The notes under the pieces: model-generated
What the model saw: only the letters and a program-made list of their open reading frames with translations
Database searches by the model: none
Told to the model about the DNA's origin: nothing
Made by a program: the position numbers and the translations under genes
Shown: positions 1-12,400 of the stretch, piece by piece
How the letters are laid out: the number at the start of each line of letters is the position of its first letter
How positions within the stretch are numbered: position 1 is the first letter of the stretch
Source: Cloeon dipterum
Lineage: Eukaryota > Arthropoda > Insecta > Ephemeroptera > Baetidae
Assembly: GCF_949628265.1 (NCBI RefSeq)
Contig: NC_088789.1
Span: 14,748,886 to 14,812,885, forward strand
Length of the DNA: 64,000 bases
Reading direction: 5' to 3'

Positions 1-661
1 CCACGTTCGCAGGCCGCGTGCAGTTTTCCAGCCTGTTTTGAATTTGATCAAGATTAAAAATTTAATAAAATCTTATAGGAAAAAGTCAAAAACTTAAATT
101 ACGCTACACAAAATTGTACTAATCAATGACCGCATTTTTTATCTCTTAACACCGCAAAACGTAAATAGCTCGTCAAACAGCAGTGACATGATCAAAATAT
201 TGTAGGATTAAAGAAATCGTAAATAATCTAAAAGATTTCAATTTACTTAAGCCTTTATCTCTAAATTTTCGTTCTTTTTGATCAGGATAAAAGCATCGTA
301 AAGCAAGGGTGTCTGTTTCAACAAAATCATAAAATGGTACTTTTATTACGAATGTTAATGGAATTATTCATTACATCAGACTTGTTAATGGCAATGCTCA
401 AATTCGAGTCCCTCTATCAGCGTCAAAGGGTGACTGTAAATGTTGAGCTTCAGGGGCAGTAAGACTATAACCATCAATCAAGACATGACACGTTAAGCGC
501 GGGGGAGTGTTTGAATCAATACTGGATCGCGTAAATCAGCCACTGGAGAGTTGCCATTTCCCTAAGAACCAGCGGATCGATCCAACTGAAAATATATTAT
601 GCGTCCCCTAATCTGACTTCAAAATATTTGGCATTGTAAATGTCTAAAAATATCTTAATGA
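1..661. other. Intron or intergenic sequence left of the TipE-homolog exon
   Basis: No coding segment was recognised here. If the TipE-homolog exon is read correctly, this stretch lies inside its next intron, since the gene runs leftward on the minus strand and its later exons are outside the window. Confidence 0.5.
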
Positions 662-979
662 CCTGATCGTGGTTCCATTCCTCCGGACGATTACGTGAAT
701 CTGGGGATAGGGCGGCGAGCTCTTAGACAAACACCACTCTCCGCAGGACGACCAATCGCCAAGGGTCAAGCCCCAGTAGAGCTCCCTGGTTTGGCACATG
801 GCCGGCTGGGTGTCATAGCCGGACTCGAGGAGGCGCACGGCCGGCGCGTACACGGCCACGGACAGGTACACAATTGACACGCTGCTCAGCACCGCGATCA
901 GTTGGCACACGCAGATAGACGCGCAGATCCTGCTGTCCTGCTCCGGCACGATCCTCGGCGCCCCTTTCTTGCGGCCCAT
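662..979 (-). CDS. TipE-homolog voltage-gated sodium channel auxiliary subunit, first coding exon (partial gene)
   Basis: The exon encodes about 106 N-terminal residues of a TipE/TEH-family protein. In insects these two-pass membrane proteins associate with the Para sodium channel and modulate its expression and gating. Visible features are a start MGRKKG, a hydrophobic segment at about residues 20-48 (first transmembrane helix), and the beginning of the extracellular loop with CQT, the motif WSSCGEWC and PQIHVIVRRNGT. A splice acceptor (TTTTTGCAG, exon from 1001) lies just upstream of the ATG, so the 5' UTR is spliced. The likely donor follows ATCAG at 662; its GTCATT sequence is weak. The second transmembrane segment and C terminus must be in exons beyond the left edge. 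The residue before PQI is Tyr, where I recall Cys in TipE. The family call rests on the loop motif; which TEH paralog it is cannot be decided. Confidence 0.75.
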
Positions 980-1009
980 GCTCCGCGTCGCCTGCTCTCA
1001 CCTGCAAAA

Positions 1010-2860
1010 AGTTTTATTTTTTAGAATAATCATCCTTTTTAGTTTCTAATTTTATAATATAATTAAAATGAGTTTGGATAAATATGAAATTGCGCATATT
1101 TGTTGTGTTATCTTCCTTAAATGTTTGGTGTGTCAGTTTTTACTGAATATCGATGTCTTCGTACAGTGAATATTTTTATGGACGTGGGGAATACAGCTGA
1201 ACTGAATAATGATTAAATATCCCATTTCACTTGATGCCACTTTTCAACATCAATTTCGAATCTAGATCGCTTCATTTTGATTTTAGCTCTTCCTTTTCAA
1301 AAATACGCTGTTCGCTCAAATAAATACAGTAATTATTGCTGGAGGTTTTGGTTCTAAAAATTAAAATAACATTTTACGTGACTTGCAACTTGTGAAGGAC
1401 CCAAAAGTTTTCTATATAAATTGAAGCTATTTTCATTTGGGGAAAGTATTCCTGATTTATATATTAAAATCGGGCTTCTCTCCGTTGTTTTAAAGTCTTT
1501 GAATTTTACTGCCCTTAACATTTTGTTACTCTTTGACAGTCATGACTAGAGCTCTTTATAGTCTTGATATATATTTTAAGCTTTATATTCCTCCCCACAA
1601 TGCACTTTGCATAAATTAATCATGTAATTGTTTTTCCTTTAATTGAAGTTTTCATGTACTCGTCAAGTCAAGTTAATTAGGGTCCTATTCATTATTTTGT
1701 ATGGCACGGAAGAGCTGCTCCAATTAGCATACTCTTTAGAATGGCGTACAAAGAGGTCACGTACGCCGATGTTGAAATAGTAATCACAATCATTGGTGTC
1801 ATCCCTGGGGGATGACAGTCAAACGACATGCACTCGCCCTCGGATCAATGTCCGCGCCGACAATGATATTTTCCACACAGGTGGGCATTCCGTCGTCCTC
1901 GAACGCCGGGGCACTCCCTACATTTCTCGGTGCGCATCTTAAAAACAATTCTATGAGCGAGCGGGCGAGCGCACGCTATTTCTGCCCCAGCCCCTATTTC
2001 TATCTGCGACGCAACACCCTTAACACACAGACCCCGACATCGATTTCCAGTCCTCGGAGAGTCGCATGTTAGCGAACGTGCATCGATGGAAAATCCACCC
2101 CCGCAGGATGATTCAGCCAGCACGCCGGACAAACGTCTGCTGCTGGATCGACCATGCTGTTTGTTTGTTCAGCCTGCGGCCCCTTTACGGCTTCGAAAGC
2201 GCCAATTACATAAATATTGGTGTCCAACAGCCACGCAGGCGTTTATTCGGAGGCTTCTTAAAGACCTGTTTATCAGAAAAAACGTTTGCCACCAAAAGTG
2301 ACAACCTTTTAAAATTATAACAGTAGTTAATTTTACTATTAATCTGATGTGGATATACACAAATTAAGTGCAGCAGCCCAAATAAAAGCGCGTGCATGCC
2401 ATACAACGTGAACTATAATATATGCTAAGCCCACTTTTATGATAGGCGACTGTGCACTTGTTCCGATCTTATCGGCTGGCACAATAACGCGCGCGCATAC
2501 ACACACACATACGTAATATGCATACCTGTCTAAACGAATGAGAGAACACGCGCTGGAATACGTTTGCTTTTATGGCGTTGTCACGTCCAATTAACCCCAG
2601 CAGTGCCACTACTTCACAAACAAGCTAATTATCTCTCGAACATCTCCGCAACTGGCTTGAGCAACTGCTACCAACAGCCTCAAAATCAGCGAATATGTCG
2701 TGTTGTTGTTGTTAGCCGACTGTTGCTCGCAAAAAGCGCAAATTTCGCACGAAATTCGCGATTCTGACGGTCGAATCGTGAAATCTCGGTCAACAATTGG
2801 AAAATAGGGGCGGAAAGTGAGACGCTGGGGCAAAATTCGGGGCAAAAAAGAGTGGTGCAC
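1010..2860. other. Probable 5' intron of the TipE-homolog; no other gene seen
   Basis: AT-rich sequence with one less AT-rich patch at about 1800-2160. The open frames in that patch overlap on both strands, lack splice support and match no family I recognise. A short CA-rich run lies at about 2495-2515. Confidence 0.4.
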
Positions 2861-2864
2861 TTAC

Positions 2865-3200
2865 GCGATTTGTTTGGGCAGCTCCTCTTCCCTGTGACAC
2901 ACACTGGCTGGGCAAGATTGATCCTTTTGCATGCGCGTTTCCAGTCGCAATTGGCGCAAGCGCACCCCCGCGCGTGGAACGCATCCTCCCCTGCCAAAGC
3001 CACCCTCTGATGCAGTTAATAGCGTGCGTGCGAGAGCGACTTTCGGGGCTCCGCCAGTTGGCGCGCCAAAACCGCCGTGCGCGCCTCATGATTTATCCAA
3101 ACGCGCCTGCAGCTTATGCAGCCCTGCAGTGCGGAATACGCGGCCGGCCTAACCCTAATCGAAAGAGCCCCTTTCGTGGCCGCTCTCGAGAATTTTAACT
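2865..3200 (-). promoter_or_regulatory. Probable 5' untranslated exon and CpG-rich promoter region of the TipE-homolog
   Basis: On the minus strand a strong donor (CGC, then GTAAGTGC) lies at 2865/2864. It would join the acceptor just upstream of the TipE-homolog ATG. The 300 bases upstream of this donor are markedly richer in CpG and GC than the surroundings. The transcription start is not defined. The assignment is inferred from donor quality, orientation and composition. Confidence 0.35.
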
Positions 3201-4300
3201 AGACTGATCCCTGCCGAAAAGAATTTATAGGCGTTTACGAGCGTACGCATGCAAATTTCTCGCGACCCCGGCTTTTTATTGCGAGGGTGTACAGTAGATA
3301 TTCTTTTAAGCCATTAATGTTCTGTGGCGTGTTTAATGCCGGGGCTCGAAAATGATGAGCGAGTGGAAAATAATTAAAATCCCTTTGAAAAGCACTCACT
3401 CAATAATTATTTTTTAATTTTCAGAACAGAAATATTCTGTGATTTGGTTGCAGACGATCACAAATCTCTCCTGGAAAACACTCCTTTTATCAAATTAGCG
3501 TCTAACAATGGTGACAATCAACAGATGTATTTCACCACACGTCTGTCAGATAAGATACTGATTTGAATGAAAAGATTGCAAATAAAATGAAATTTCCAAA
3601 TTTTTAGATTACGTAAAAGACTGAACTAAACTGAGACACAACTCAACCCCCTCTCCTCTCCAAAAATAGTTTCACAAAAAGTAACGGTATTTCTGACAAA
3701 AAGTGCCATTGCAATGATTTGCTTTTTGACTTGATTTAAAAATCAATTGATGAAAAATTGCTAAAAAAAAGCTGTGAAATGTTCTAGCAAAGTTATTTAT
3801 TTTAGTAGTGCAGTGGAATTTCAAAAGTAAAGGGCATTTATTTGCTGTCCGCATGGATAAATTTTCTGAATTTGTATATCTCTTGAAATTCTTAAATGTG
3901 ATATATTATCTGTCAAACGATATGTTTTCGAAGGAACAGTCAAAAGGAGTGGAATTCTTCGCAGTGCAAACACGACAAACTTGCTATGTGTATTTTTTCC
4001 AACTTCATGCAAGTTGCGCTGCTGCTTCTATGTATAGCCAGATGCCGCAGATTTTTGTGTCCCCGATGTGAAAAGCAGTACTTCAGTTGCCTCTTTGCTC
4101 CACACGGTGACGTATAAATTAATTTCACAACTGCAACTGCTTGCTCTATACAGGTGAGAAAAATTAAAAAGGTGAATAAACACTCGTGCACCCTCAAAGG
4201 GAATCCGAGAACTGTGCATCTTTTGATCTTTCGCAGAGTGTGCCAGATAGTATATAATTATATCCCTCCAGTGTGGATTTACTATCATTTATTTTTATAG
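3201..4300. other. Intergenic sequence between the TipE-homolog and the coiled-coil gene
   Basis: No gene was recognised. A possible splice acceptor (ATTTTTATAG near 4300) precedes the coiled-coil gene ATG, so part of this stretch may hold that gene's untranslated exon and intron. Confidence 0.4.
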
Positions 4301-4318
4301 GAACTAATTTTCAGCACA

Positions 4319-5070
4319 ATGAGCGGGCCTGTGGATTTAGACGCTTTGGCCGAAATTCCTCCGTTTGAACTCGATATGCCGCCTATCAGCAACCTGCAGG
4401 TGCATGAGGTTGTCAACAATGAGCTCATCATTAAGCTCCGGCAAACTGAAATAAGACTAAAACAAGTAAGTACGACGGATATTTTCCAGAACGTTAATAT
4501 TTTTTCAAATAATCTTTGCATTTTGTAATTTAAAATTTTGTCGTTTGAAATCTTCAGATGCAGAGCTTTGAGGCTAAAAACGAGAGCCACATTGCATTGA
4601 GCGTGGCTGAAATCCAAAAGCTGCAGCTGGAGAACAGCATTCTCCGTTTGCAGAACATGAGTGTGAATGGCCAGCTGAAGGGCTTGAGCAGCTCGCTGGC
4701 GCTGTCCAACGCGACCTGCCAGCGCTTGCAGGAGGAGGTGCTCTCCTTGCGCCTTTCTCTGGAGAAAGCCAACCAGCTGAGGCTGAATGCGCAGCGAGAT
4801 GTCAACGAACTCAAATCAAAGTTTGAGGTGGCCATGCAGGTGCAGGTCGTCTGCCTCAAGGGCGAGGACCAGGCCCGGGGACAGCTTAATGCTGCCCTCA
4901 AGGTATGAAGAATTTTGGTCCTCGATTGTAAATTTAAGCCAGGTTTTTTTTTTATTTTGCAGGAGCTGGAGGCCATGAAGGAAGAGCTCGCCAACCAAAG
5001 TCAGCGGGAAAACGATAAGTGCGTTCAAGAGTCTGCAGAAAACTTAAAGAATTTAATCATCTGCGACTGA
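4319..5070 (+). CDS. Unidentified 199-residue coiled-coil protein
   Basis: Three exons join in frame, all phase 0: 4319-4465, 4558-4902 and 4963-5070. Donors are GTAAGT and GTATGA; acceptors are CTTCAG and TTTTGCAG. The first 30 residues are acidic and proline-containing (LAEIPPFELDMPPISNL). Nearly all the rest is heptad-rich, high in Leu, Gln, Glu and Asn, and predicted to be one long coiled coil, ending ENLKNLIICD. No catalytic motif, signal peptide or membrane segment is visible. The Asn/Leu-rich start of the coil loosely recalls shugoshin-type N-terminal coils, but this is weak and I do not assign the family. The gene is compact; its poly(A) signal is followed within about 650 bp by the aminopeptidase promoter region on the same strand. 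Splicing is well supported; function is unknown. Confidence 0.75.
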
Positions 5071-5116
5071 GAATCCCTCGTTATTTGTTTCCTAACTTTG
5101 TTCTTCTGGATTTTCC

Positions 5117-5122
5117 AATAAA
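5117..5122 (+). terminator. Poly(A) signal of the coiled-coil gene
   Basis: A canonical AATAAA lies 47 bases after the stop codon. Confidence 0.7.
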
Positions 5123-5769
5123 TTGACTGAGTCGTTTAATCCCTATCCATGCGTTTTGCTAGCATCCTGTGCAAAGTAGGGCCCGATAGAGTCGGCCGCA
5201 CAGCGGATTCGCTCATTGTCAGCTCAGCTGGGCCAGCCAATTGTTCACCTCGAATGCGACCTCAAGTTGCTCAACTGAATTGGCTACGAAAAAAATCCCC
5301 AGCAGTGGAGGGACATTGAGAGACCAGTCGCTCGATTGGAAAGCGGGGAAAGCAGTTATTAGAAATTTGACGACTTTGTTTTTTAATCAGTCAAAATCTA
5401 TTACACACTTTATTTCATCTAGCGCGCTGCTCATTCTCTCCCCCATGGTCGCGAACCGCGAGCACCGCTTGCTATCATATCATTATCAATTCTGGGAGAC
5501 GGGCCTTTGTGCCGCAGTGTTCGCGCGAAGAGTAGTGCAAAGTGAAATCGGTCGCTGGACGCGAATAAGGTTAAATTGAGTCTCTGCGCTGCTATTCTAA
5601 GAATGCATAGCGAGTGCAATTATTATAGCTCTCGCGCTTATGAGTGATTGAATGAGAGGCCGCGGAAAGGAGGGGGCCTGCGCCAAGTAAGCAGTGGCCA
5701 TCAGCAGGCGCCGGTATATCTTTCAGCGCGCAGAGTGAATTAAAAGTGATTTTCTTTATCTGCGCCGCC

Positions 5770-5874
5770 TGTCGCTCTATCAGTGGCGCTGGCCGTCCGC
5801 GCCTGATTTGATTAACCAAAAAAATTGTTGCACGCCCGACGGCAGTGCGCACTCGTGTCGCAGCTCCAGCAAAG
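5770..5874 (+). promoter_or_regulatory. Probable 5' untranslated exon and promoter of the membrane-anchored aminopeptidase isoform
   Basis: A CpG-rich stretch contains an arthropod initiator-like TCAGT at 5780-5784 and ends in a donor (AAAG then GTTAGT at 5874/5875). An acceptor (TGTTTTTAG, exon from 6415) lies 4 bases before the ATG at 6419. This implies an untranslated first exon joined over a 540-bp intron. There is no TATA box at a fitting distance. Confidence 0.4.
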
Positions 5875-6418
5875 GTTAGTCCAGCAGGACTGCTCAGGCA
5901 GGTTGGTAATTTATTTCGATTTTCTTTCTATCGCGTTGATAATTATCACACCAGCATTTAATTTCACCTAATCATATAGTATTTTTGATTAGAAGTATAT
6001 TTTTGAAATGAATCACTTACTTAACAATTAAAAATGCTGCTTACAGGACGTTTTAAACGTAATAATAAATGTAAATTAATGCTTCACAAGGAAATATTAC
6101 TAATCAAACAGTAACTGCGGCCATCATTGCTTTTGACGTGTATTTTAATCTCGTTATGCTTATCGTGCTTGTCTATGGCACACGAACCATCCGTATCAAT
6201 CACTTTATTTTTTAATTGCTTTGAGTTCTTGGGAATGAAATTAGCGCGTCACGTAAATTTACGTGCATCACAATCAGTCACAGTTGAAAAATCCCCAAAA
6301 TGATAAAACGCTCGCATGCAGTCTTTACACCAAAAAGAATATTAATAATTTTAAAAACACTTGTCTTATTAAAAATATTTTGAACTCTATGCGACATTTT
6401 CCCCCTGTTTTTAGCACA

Positions 6419-9400
6419 ATGTCGTTTAAAAAGCACTATCTGAAGTACGTCGTCGGTGGAATCGTGATATTTGGCCTCGCTGTTGCCGTCATTGTGTTGG
6501 CTGTGGAAGTGGCTCGCCTCTCTGATGAGTTGAACAACAAAAATCCCGAAGAACCGTGGAAAACCAACTACCGCCTTCCGGAGCAGCTAATTCCAGATTA
6601 CTATGTTGTCAACATACATCCAAACATGGAGACTAGCAAGTTTACGGGATCAATGTTTTTGTACGTGGACATAAATGGTGGCAGCCTTAATTACTTGCCG
6701 ATTCACCAAAAGGGCCTCGCCATCACCAACCCAACTATTGCTTCTGTGGATAAAATAAACGGAAGGTCTCATTTTGCACATTTTAGAAAACTATTTTACT
6801 GAAATTATATTTTCCAGGGTTTTGCGGAACATTGAGGTCGCTTCGTATCTTGAAGTACCTGAAAACGAGTTTTTCGTCATTTTGCCGAAAGAGGCACTCG
6901 CACCTGGAAAATACAAAGTGAGCTTGGAATTTAGCGGGTCACTTGATCAACCCGAGTTGGTTGGAATCTACTCCTCGGAATATGCTGTTTCTCAATCTGG
7001 ATCTGAAGAGAAAAGGTAAGACTCTGTTTTGACTTATTTTATAATTTTAACGGGTTATCAATCAACAACTATAAATTGGTAGCTATCAAGTGCGCCATTT
7101 GGTTACAATTACAGAGACTTGTTCATTCCAATATTTTCCTTTCACTTTTGGAAAATATCAAAGAATTTTAATAAGCCATTTCTCTCATAATATTATATTT
7201 TGAGGAATTGAAGAATCGTCAATGCATCTCCTCTTTGATACTAAAAGCAACTTGCATGATTTATCTATAATTCATCCATAAATACCATAAATAGGACAAT
7301 TTTGACTCAAATATTTCTAGTATTTTTATGAGAAATTAATTCTAAGTTAGTTAATGGTATATATGGAAGAAAATTATCAACATTCAGACACAAGTAGAAC
7401 ATAAAATTACAATATTTTTGAAGTTAATGGAACGAAATTGAAAGCTTAATTAATGCTTGCCAGCTTGAATGCCCATTAAGATTAAATAAAGGAAGACTGA
7501 AGCGCGGTCATCGTCATGGTTCTCTCATTTGTGAAAATCACGGCCTCTCGCAAGAGACGATTTCATTTTTGCTTGAGCTCAGATAGTTCTAGAAATTACA
7601 AAATTCATTAAGGTGTTGCATTTCTGTACCATTTCTAATCCTCAACTTAATTAATCGCACTGAGATAAGCTTTGTCGATTGAAGCCAGACACCAAATCCA
7701 GTCGTATAATTAAAATACTGCGCAGAAAATTGTAATAAATTAGCAATTTATTCTAACTAACAACGGCTGAGTATACGCCGTCCAACCGACCGTTTGTCAC
7801 TATACATTCTTGGAAAGGAAAATGAAACTCCAAAATGTATGTGTCCAGGATAAAGTTTTAATCAGGAACCCCAAATCCCAAATTTTTGTTATGAGAAAGG
7901 CACGTGTCTCGCCATTCTCTCCATGTTTTAATCGATTGTTGAGTTTGGCGCCACGAACAGCCATGGGAGATGATTGGAGCAACTATTTTTACGTCACTCT
8001 CGCACGTGACTGGCCGACAGAACACTTCAACAAAAAGCAAGGAGAGAAGAGCACACACAGCTGTGCACAGCACAACAACAACTATCAGTGCAGCTGTCCA
8101 TCGTCGCTGTTTTATCTTATCGTCATTGGTCTTATATACACTTGAAACTCTCCGTTGTTAGCCAGCCGGCAAGATTTTCCTCCGCTCTTTGTGGTCAGCC
8201 ACGTCCGCAGTCATCCGGCGGAGTGTCCACAACATGTCTGCATCTTGGGACAAGGAATACCGGCTACCGAGCAGCCTTTCGGTCAAGCACTATGAACTCT
8301 TCTTACATCCCAAATTGCAAGACGACACCTTCGAAGGTCGCGTGCGCCTCGACCTGCACCTGGCCGAGCCTCTGCCGTACCTGGCCGTTCATCAGGTCGA
8401 CCTGGTCATCAACGGTGCCAAGTTGGAAGCGGCTGGAAAGCAGATTGCTCTCAGGGATGCTTTCCCGGCCCCAAAGAACCAGTTTTTCGTGATGCTACCA
8501 ACGAACCAAGAGCAGGGCTTCCAGGCGGGGGATTTGACTGTCAATCTGAATTTCTCTGGCAGCTTGAAAAAGCCGGACATTGTTGGGTTCTACGCCTCAC
8601 AGTACAAGGACCATCAGGGCGATTTTAGGTGCCCAAAAACAAATTGTTATGATAAAATGATAATATATCTTTTAATACTCTTTTGCAATTTCAAGTGCAT
8701 CCATAAGTCAACAAACAAGCAATAATGTGACTTGATATGTATTTTTTATTTGATTGCAGGAAGCTTGTAACATCAAAGTTTGAACCAACCTACGCACGCC
8801 GTGCTTTTCCTTGCCTTGACGAACCAGACAAGAAAGCCACCTTCAAGATTTCGTTGGTCAAGCCTAAGTTCGAAAATGACAAATGGTCTGCGCTGTCAAA
8901 TATGAACGTGGAATCCACAAAACCAGGCCCAGGAGAAAATGAAGAAACGGTCACTTTCAATTTCTCAGAGAAAATGTCGACATATCTGGCTGTCTTCATA
9001 GTCAGCGAGTTCACTCACGAGGAAGCTATTGCACAAAATTCAAATGGACAGCAGTTCCCCGTCCGAGTTTATGGGCGAGAATTCCCAGATTTGACTGAGT
9101 CGAAGCTGACGTACCCTCTGGATGTTGCCAAAAACGTTGTGGAGTATTACATCACCTTTTTTGGCATTGACTATCCACTCCCGAAATTGGGTAAAATTTT
9201 CAGCTATCTACCAGACGGTGCGCGTTCAACTTACAAAAATGTTTTTAGATTTGATTGGAATTCCTGATTTTGTGTCCGGAGCGATGGAGAACTGGGGTCT
9301 TATTACTTTCCGTGAGACGAATCTACTTGTTGATGAAAAGAACGATGCAATTTCAAATATTCAGCAAGTTGGTTCAGTCATTTCTCACGAAATAGCCCAC

Positions 9401-12400
9401 ATGTGGTTTGGAAACTTAGGTACTTAAATTTTAAATTATATAAGTCAACTATTGAAAATAAAAATCTCCAGTGACAATGAAGTGGTGGGATGACCTTTGG
9501 CTCAACGAGGGCTTTGCTTCGTTCATGGAGTACAAAGCATTGGACAATTACAAATCAGATTACAAAATGGTAAGGTTAACAACTATATTGAGACTGGAAA
9601 AGGAAAGATCAATGAATTTCTTTCAGTTGGACCAGTTTTTGGTGTCTGACCTGCAGCCTGTTCTGGCGCTAGACGCCCAGCTCAGCTCCCACCCAATCAT
9701 CCAGCCTGTTGCTCACCCGGATCAGATCACTGAGATTTTTGACACAATCACATATAGCAAGGTACGATAGATTCCTTGACTGAATCGATGCTTTGGACGC
9801 CCTAGTCAAGCAAGCTTTGTCATAATATAATTTTATAAACAAAAATACATCTGTCCGTGAAAATTGTACAATATCTTCCATTTCAGGGGTGCTCTGTGAT
9901 TCGAATGCTGGAGGGAATACTTGGGGAGAAGGTCTTCCAAACTGGAGTGTCTGAATACCTGAAAACCTTCAAATATAGCAATGCTGTAACGCAAGACCTC
10001 TGGAAGTCATTGACTGCAGCTGCTTCGACTGCTGGACTGGGCATTGATGTGGCCACTGTCATGGACACATGGACCTTGCAGATGGGCTTCCCACTAATAA
10101 ATGTCAGCTACGACGCCACCTCAAAAATTGCCACAGTTAAGCAATCCAGGTTCTTTGGCTCTCCCAATGCGAAGAAGTCAGCAGCTAAGGCATCGCCTTT
10201 CAAGTATTCAGCTTCATTTAAAATTTAAAATGTTGCTAACATCTGATTCACAGCTACGCTTGGGAAGTACCTCTTACGTATTTTACGCACGATGATCAAG
10301 ACAACGCTAAAAAACAGTGGCTAAAGAAAGATCAGCAATCAGGTAAACCTCTTTTAAAATAAAATTTCCTAGAAATGCACAACATCAATTTAATGTTAGT
10401 TAGTATGTCAAAACTCTAGGTTGGCTGTTCCATGTTCTGATCTGCATGTGTTGCATAAAACGATTTAGTTTTAAAATTTATAAATTCCCTTTTGAATTTT
10501 TCATTTTTCCAAAATATACTTTAAAGTCAAAAAAATTACAAACAGCAAGGAATAAAACGCTAAAAAAAAGAAAGCAATAACAAATATTTCGTGTATAGCT
10601 TAAATTGCGCCACAGCGAAAAAACAAAAAGATTTATATCTTGCACACAACACAAGTTTTCAAATGTACGGTTCAAAATTATTTTTTCTTTTCAGTAAATA
10701 TATTATATTTGTCATGTCATTGTATCCAATGAGTTATTAAATCAAATTCTTGTGTTTCAGTTAATATTCCCATAGACACACCGAACTTCAAGTTCAACTC
10801 ACGACAGATTGGCTTCTATCGAGTAAATTATGACGTGGAAACATGGAAAAAACTCATCAATACACTGAATGTAGTTGGCATTATTTACTATCTAAAGCTT
10901 ATAATCTAACTTCTCTACCATGCAAGGACAAAACCATCACATATTCCACCGACAGGTCATCCCTCATAGATGATGTTTTCAGTTTGGCTGATGGACAGTA
11001 TGTAGAATATAGCTTGGCCCTTGACCTTCTGCTGTACGTTAAGAAAGAAGAAGATTATGTGCCCTGGTCCACGGCCGCAAACAAACTGTTGAAATTGCTG
11101 CCTTTTATGCGAGACCGGCCCGCGGAATTGAACTTCAAGGTTGCATAGCATATTGTAATGTACTGTGTATTGACTCAATTTAATTATTTTTGCAGAAATT
11201 GGCTAAAGATCTTGTTGCCGAGCGATATGACGCACTTACTTGGAATGCAGGAGCTGATGAACCACATCTTACGAAGTAAAAATATTTTAAAAATATTATA
11301 CATCATATAATATAAACTGGGGACTGGTATTTCTCCAATGAGGCTCGTGATTTTATTGAGACACCAAGTTTTCACGAGTAGTTCGCTATCAGGAAATCAG
11401 CTGTTTTGAGAGAGATTAACCGATAAAAAAGAATTAATTTTTAATTACGTTCTGCAGACGCCTTCGCTCGACAATCCTCAACCTTGCTTGCTCATGCGAC
11501 AACGCAGACTGCCTAGCTGGTGCCGCGGAGCCCTTCAAAAGTTGGATCGCAGATGAAAACGCAAAAGGAGACGTGAACGTGCGCCAGCAGATGTACAACT
11601 TTGGAATGCAAAGCGAAGGACATAAAGATACCAACTGGGAAACGGTTTGGGCCCGATATTTGAAAGAAAAGGATCCGCAGGAAAAGCTAAAGCTAATGAC
11701 TTCCTTGACCTACGTGTCCAGTACTTACCATTTGAACCTGTACCTCGAGCGGGCCAAAAATGAAAGCTACGTCCGAGGCCAAGACTACTTCTCTGTCCTT
11801 CAGTACATGTCTGATAATCCTCTAGGCTCAAGTATTGTCTGGAACTTTGTTAGGTAAATTTCAAATTTTGCAATTAAAGAGATTCCAACAAGTAATTTTT
11901 TTACAGGGACCAGTGGCAATATTTGGTTGATCGATTCACCTTGAACAGTAGAAGCTTGGGAAGGTTAATTCCTCGCATCACTCAGAATTTCAACACTCAA
12001 ACTCGATTGGATGAGGTAAATAGTGACATTTGACCGAATTTCGGCAATGGTTTCTTATCAGAAAATGCAGTAAGGAGGAAATTTTACGAGAAACCTCTGC
12101 TCTTTGTCAGCACTCCTCGCGTGGGCTATGAGCTCGCCGGGTCCCAATAACACCACCTAGCAGATAACATGGGATCCGAATGACTGCAAAGGTGGCCACA
12201 ATGTGGTCATCTTTTCGCCACCCCGCAGGATTACTTTGTTCCTATGGGTCTCAAGAGCAAATTTGTTTTATATTCTATATTTCACTTTGCTGCTCGTCCT
12301 GTTAAAGGACATCTGGAGTTATGCCATTTTTAAAATTAAGTTCTGATGCTATTCCCAATGTAAATTTCCATCATTTTAAATCGTGTTATAAATTAGAACT

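Noticed and set aside
1845-2132. A 95-codon minus-strand frame rich in Cys and Arg
   Set aside because: It lies in the inferred 5' intron of the TipE-homolog with no splice sites, no family match and overlapping plus-strand frames of similar length.
9883-10068. Minus-strand frames antisense to aminopeptidase exons
   Set aside because: They are codon-bias shadows of a well-supported coding exon.
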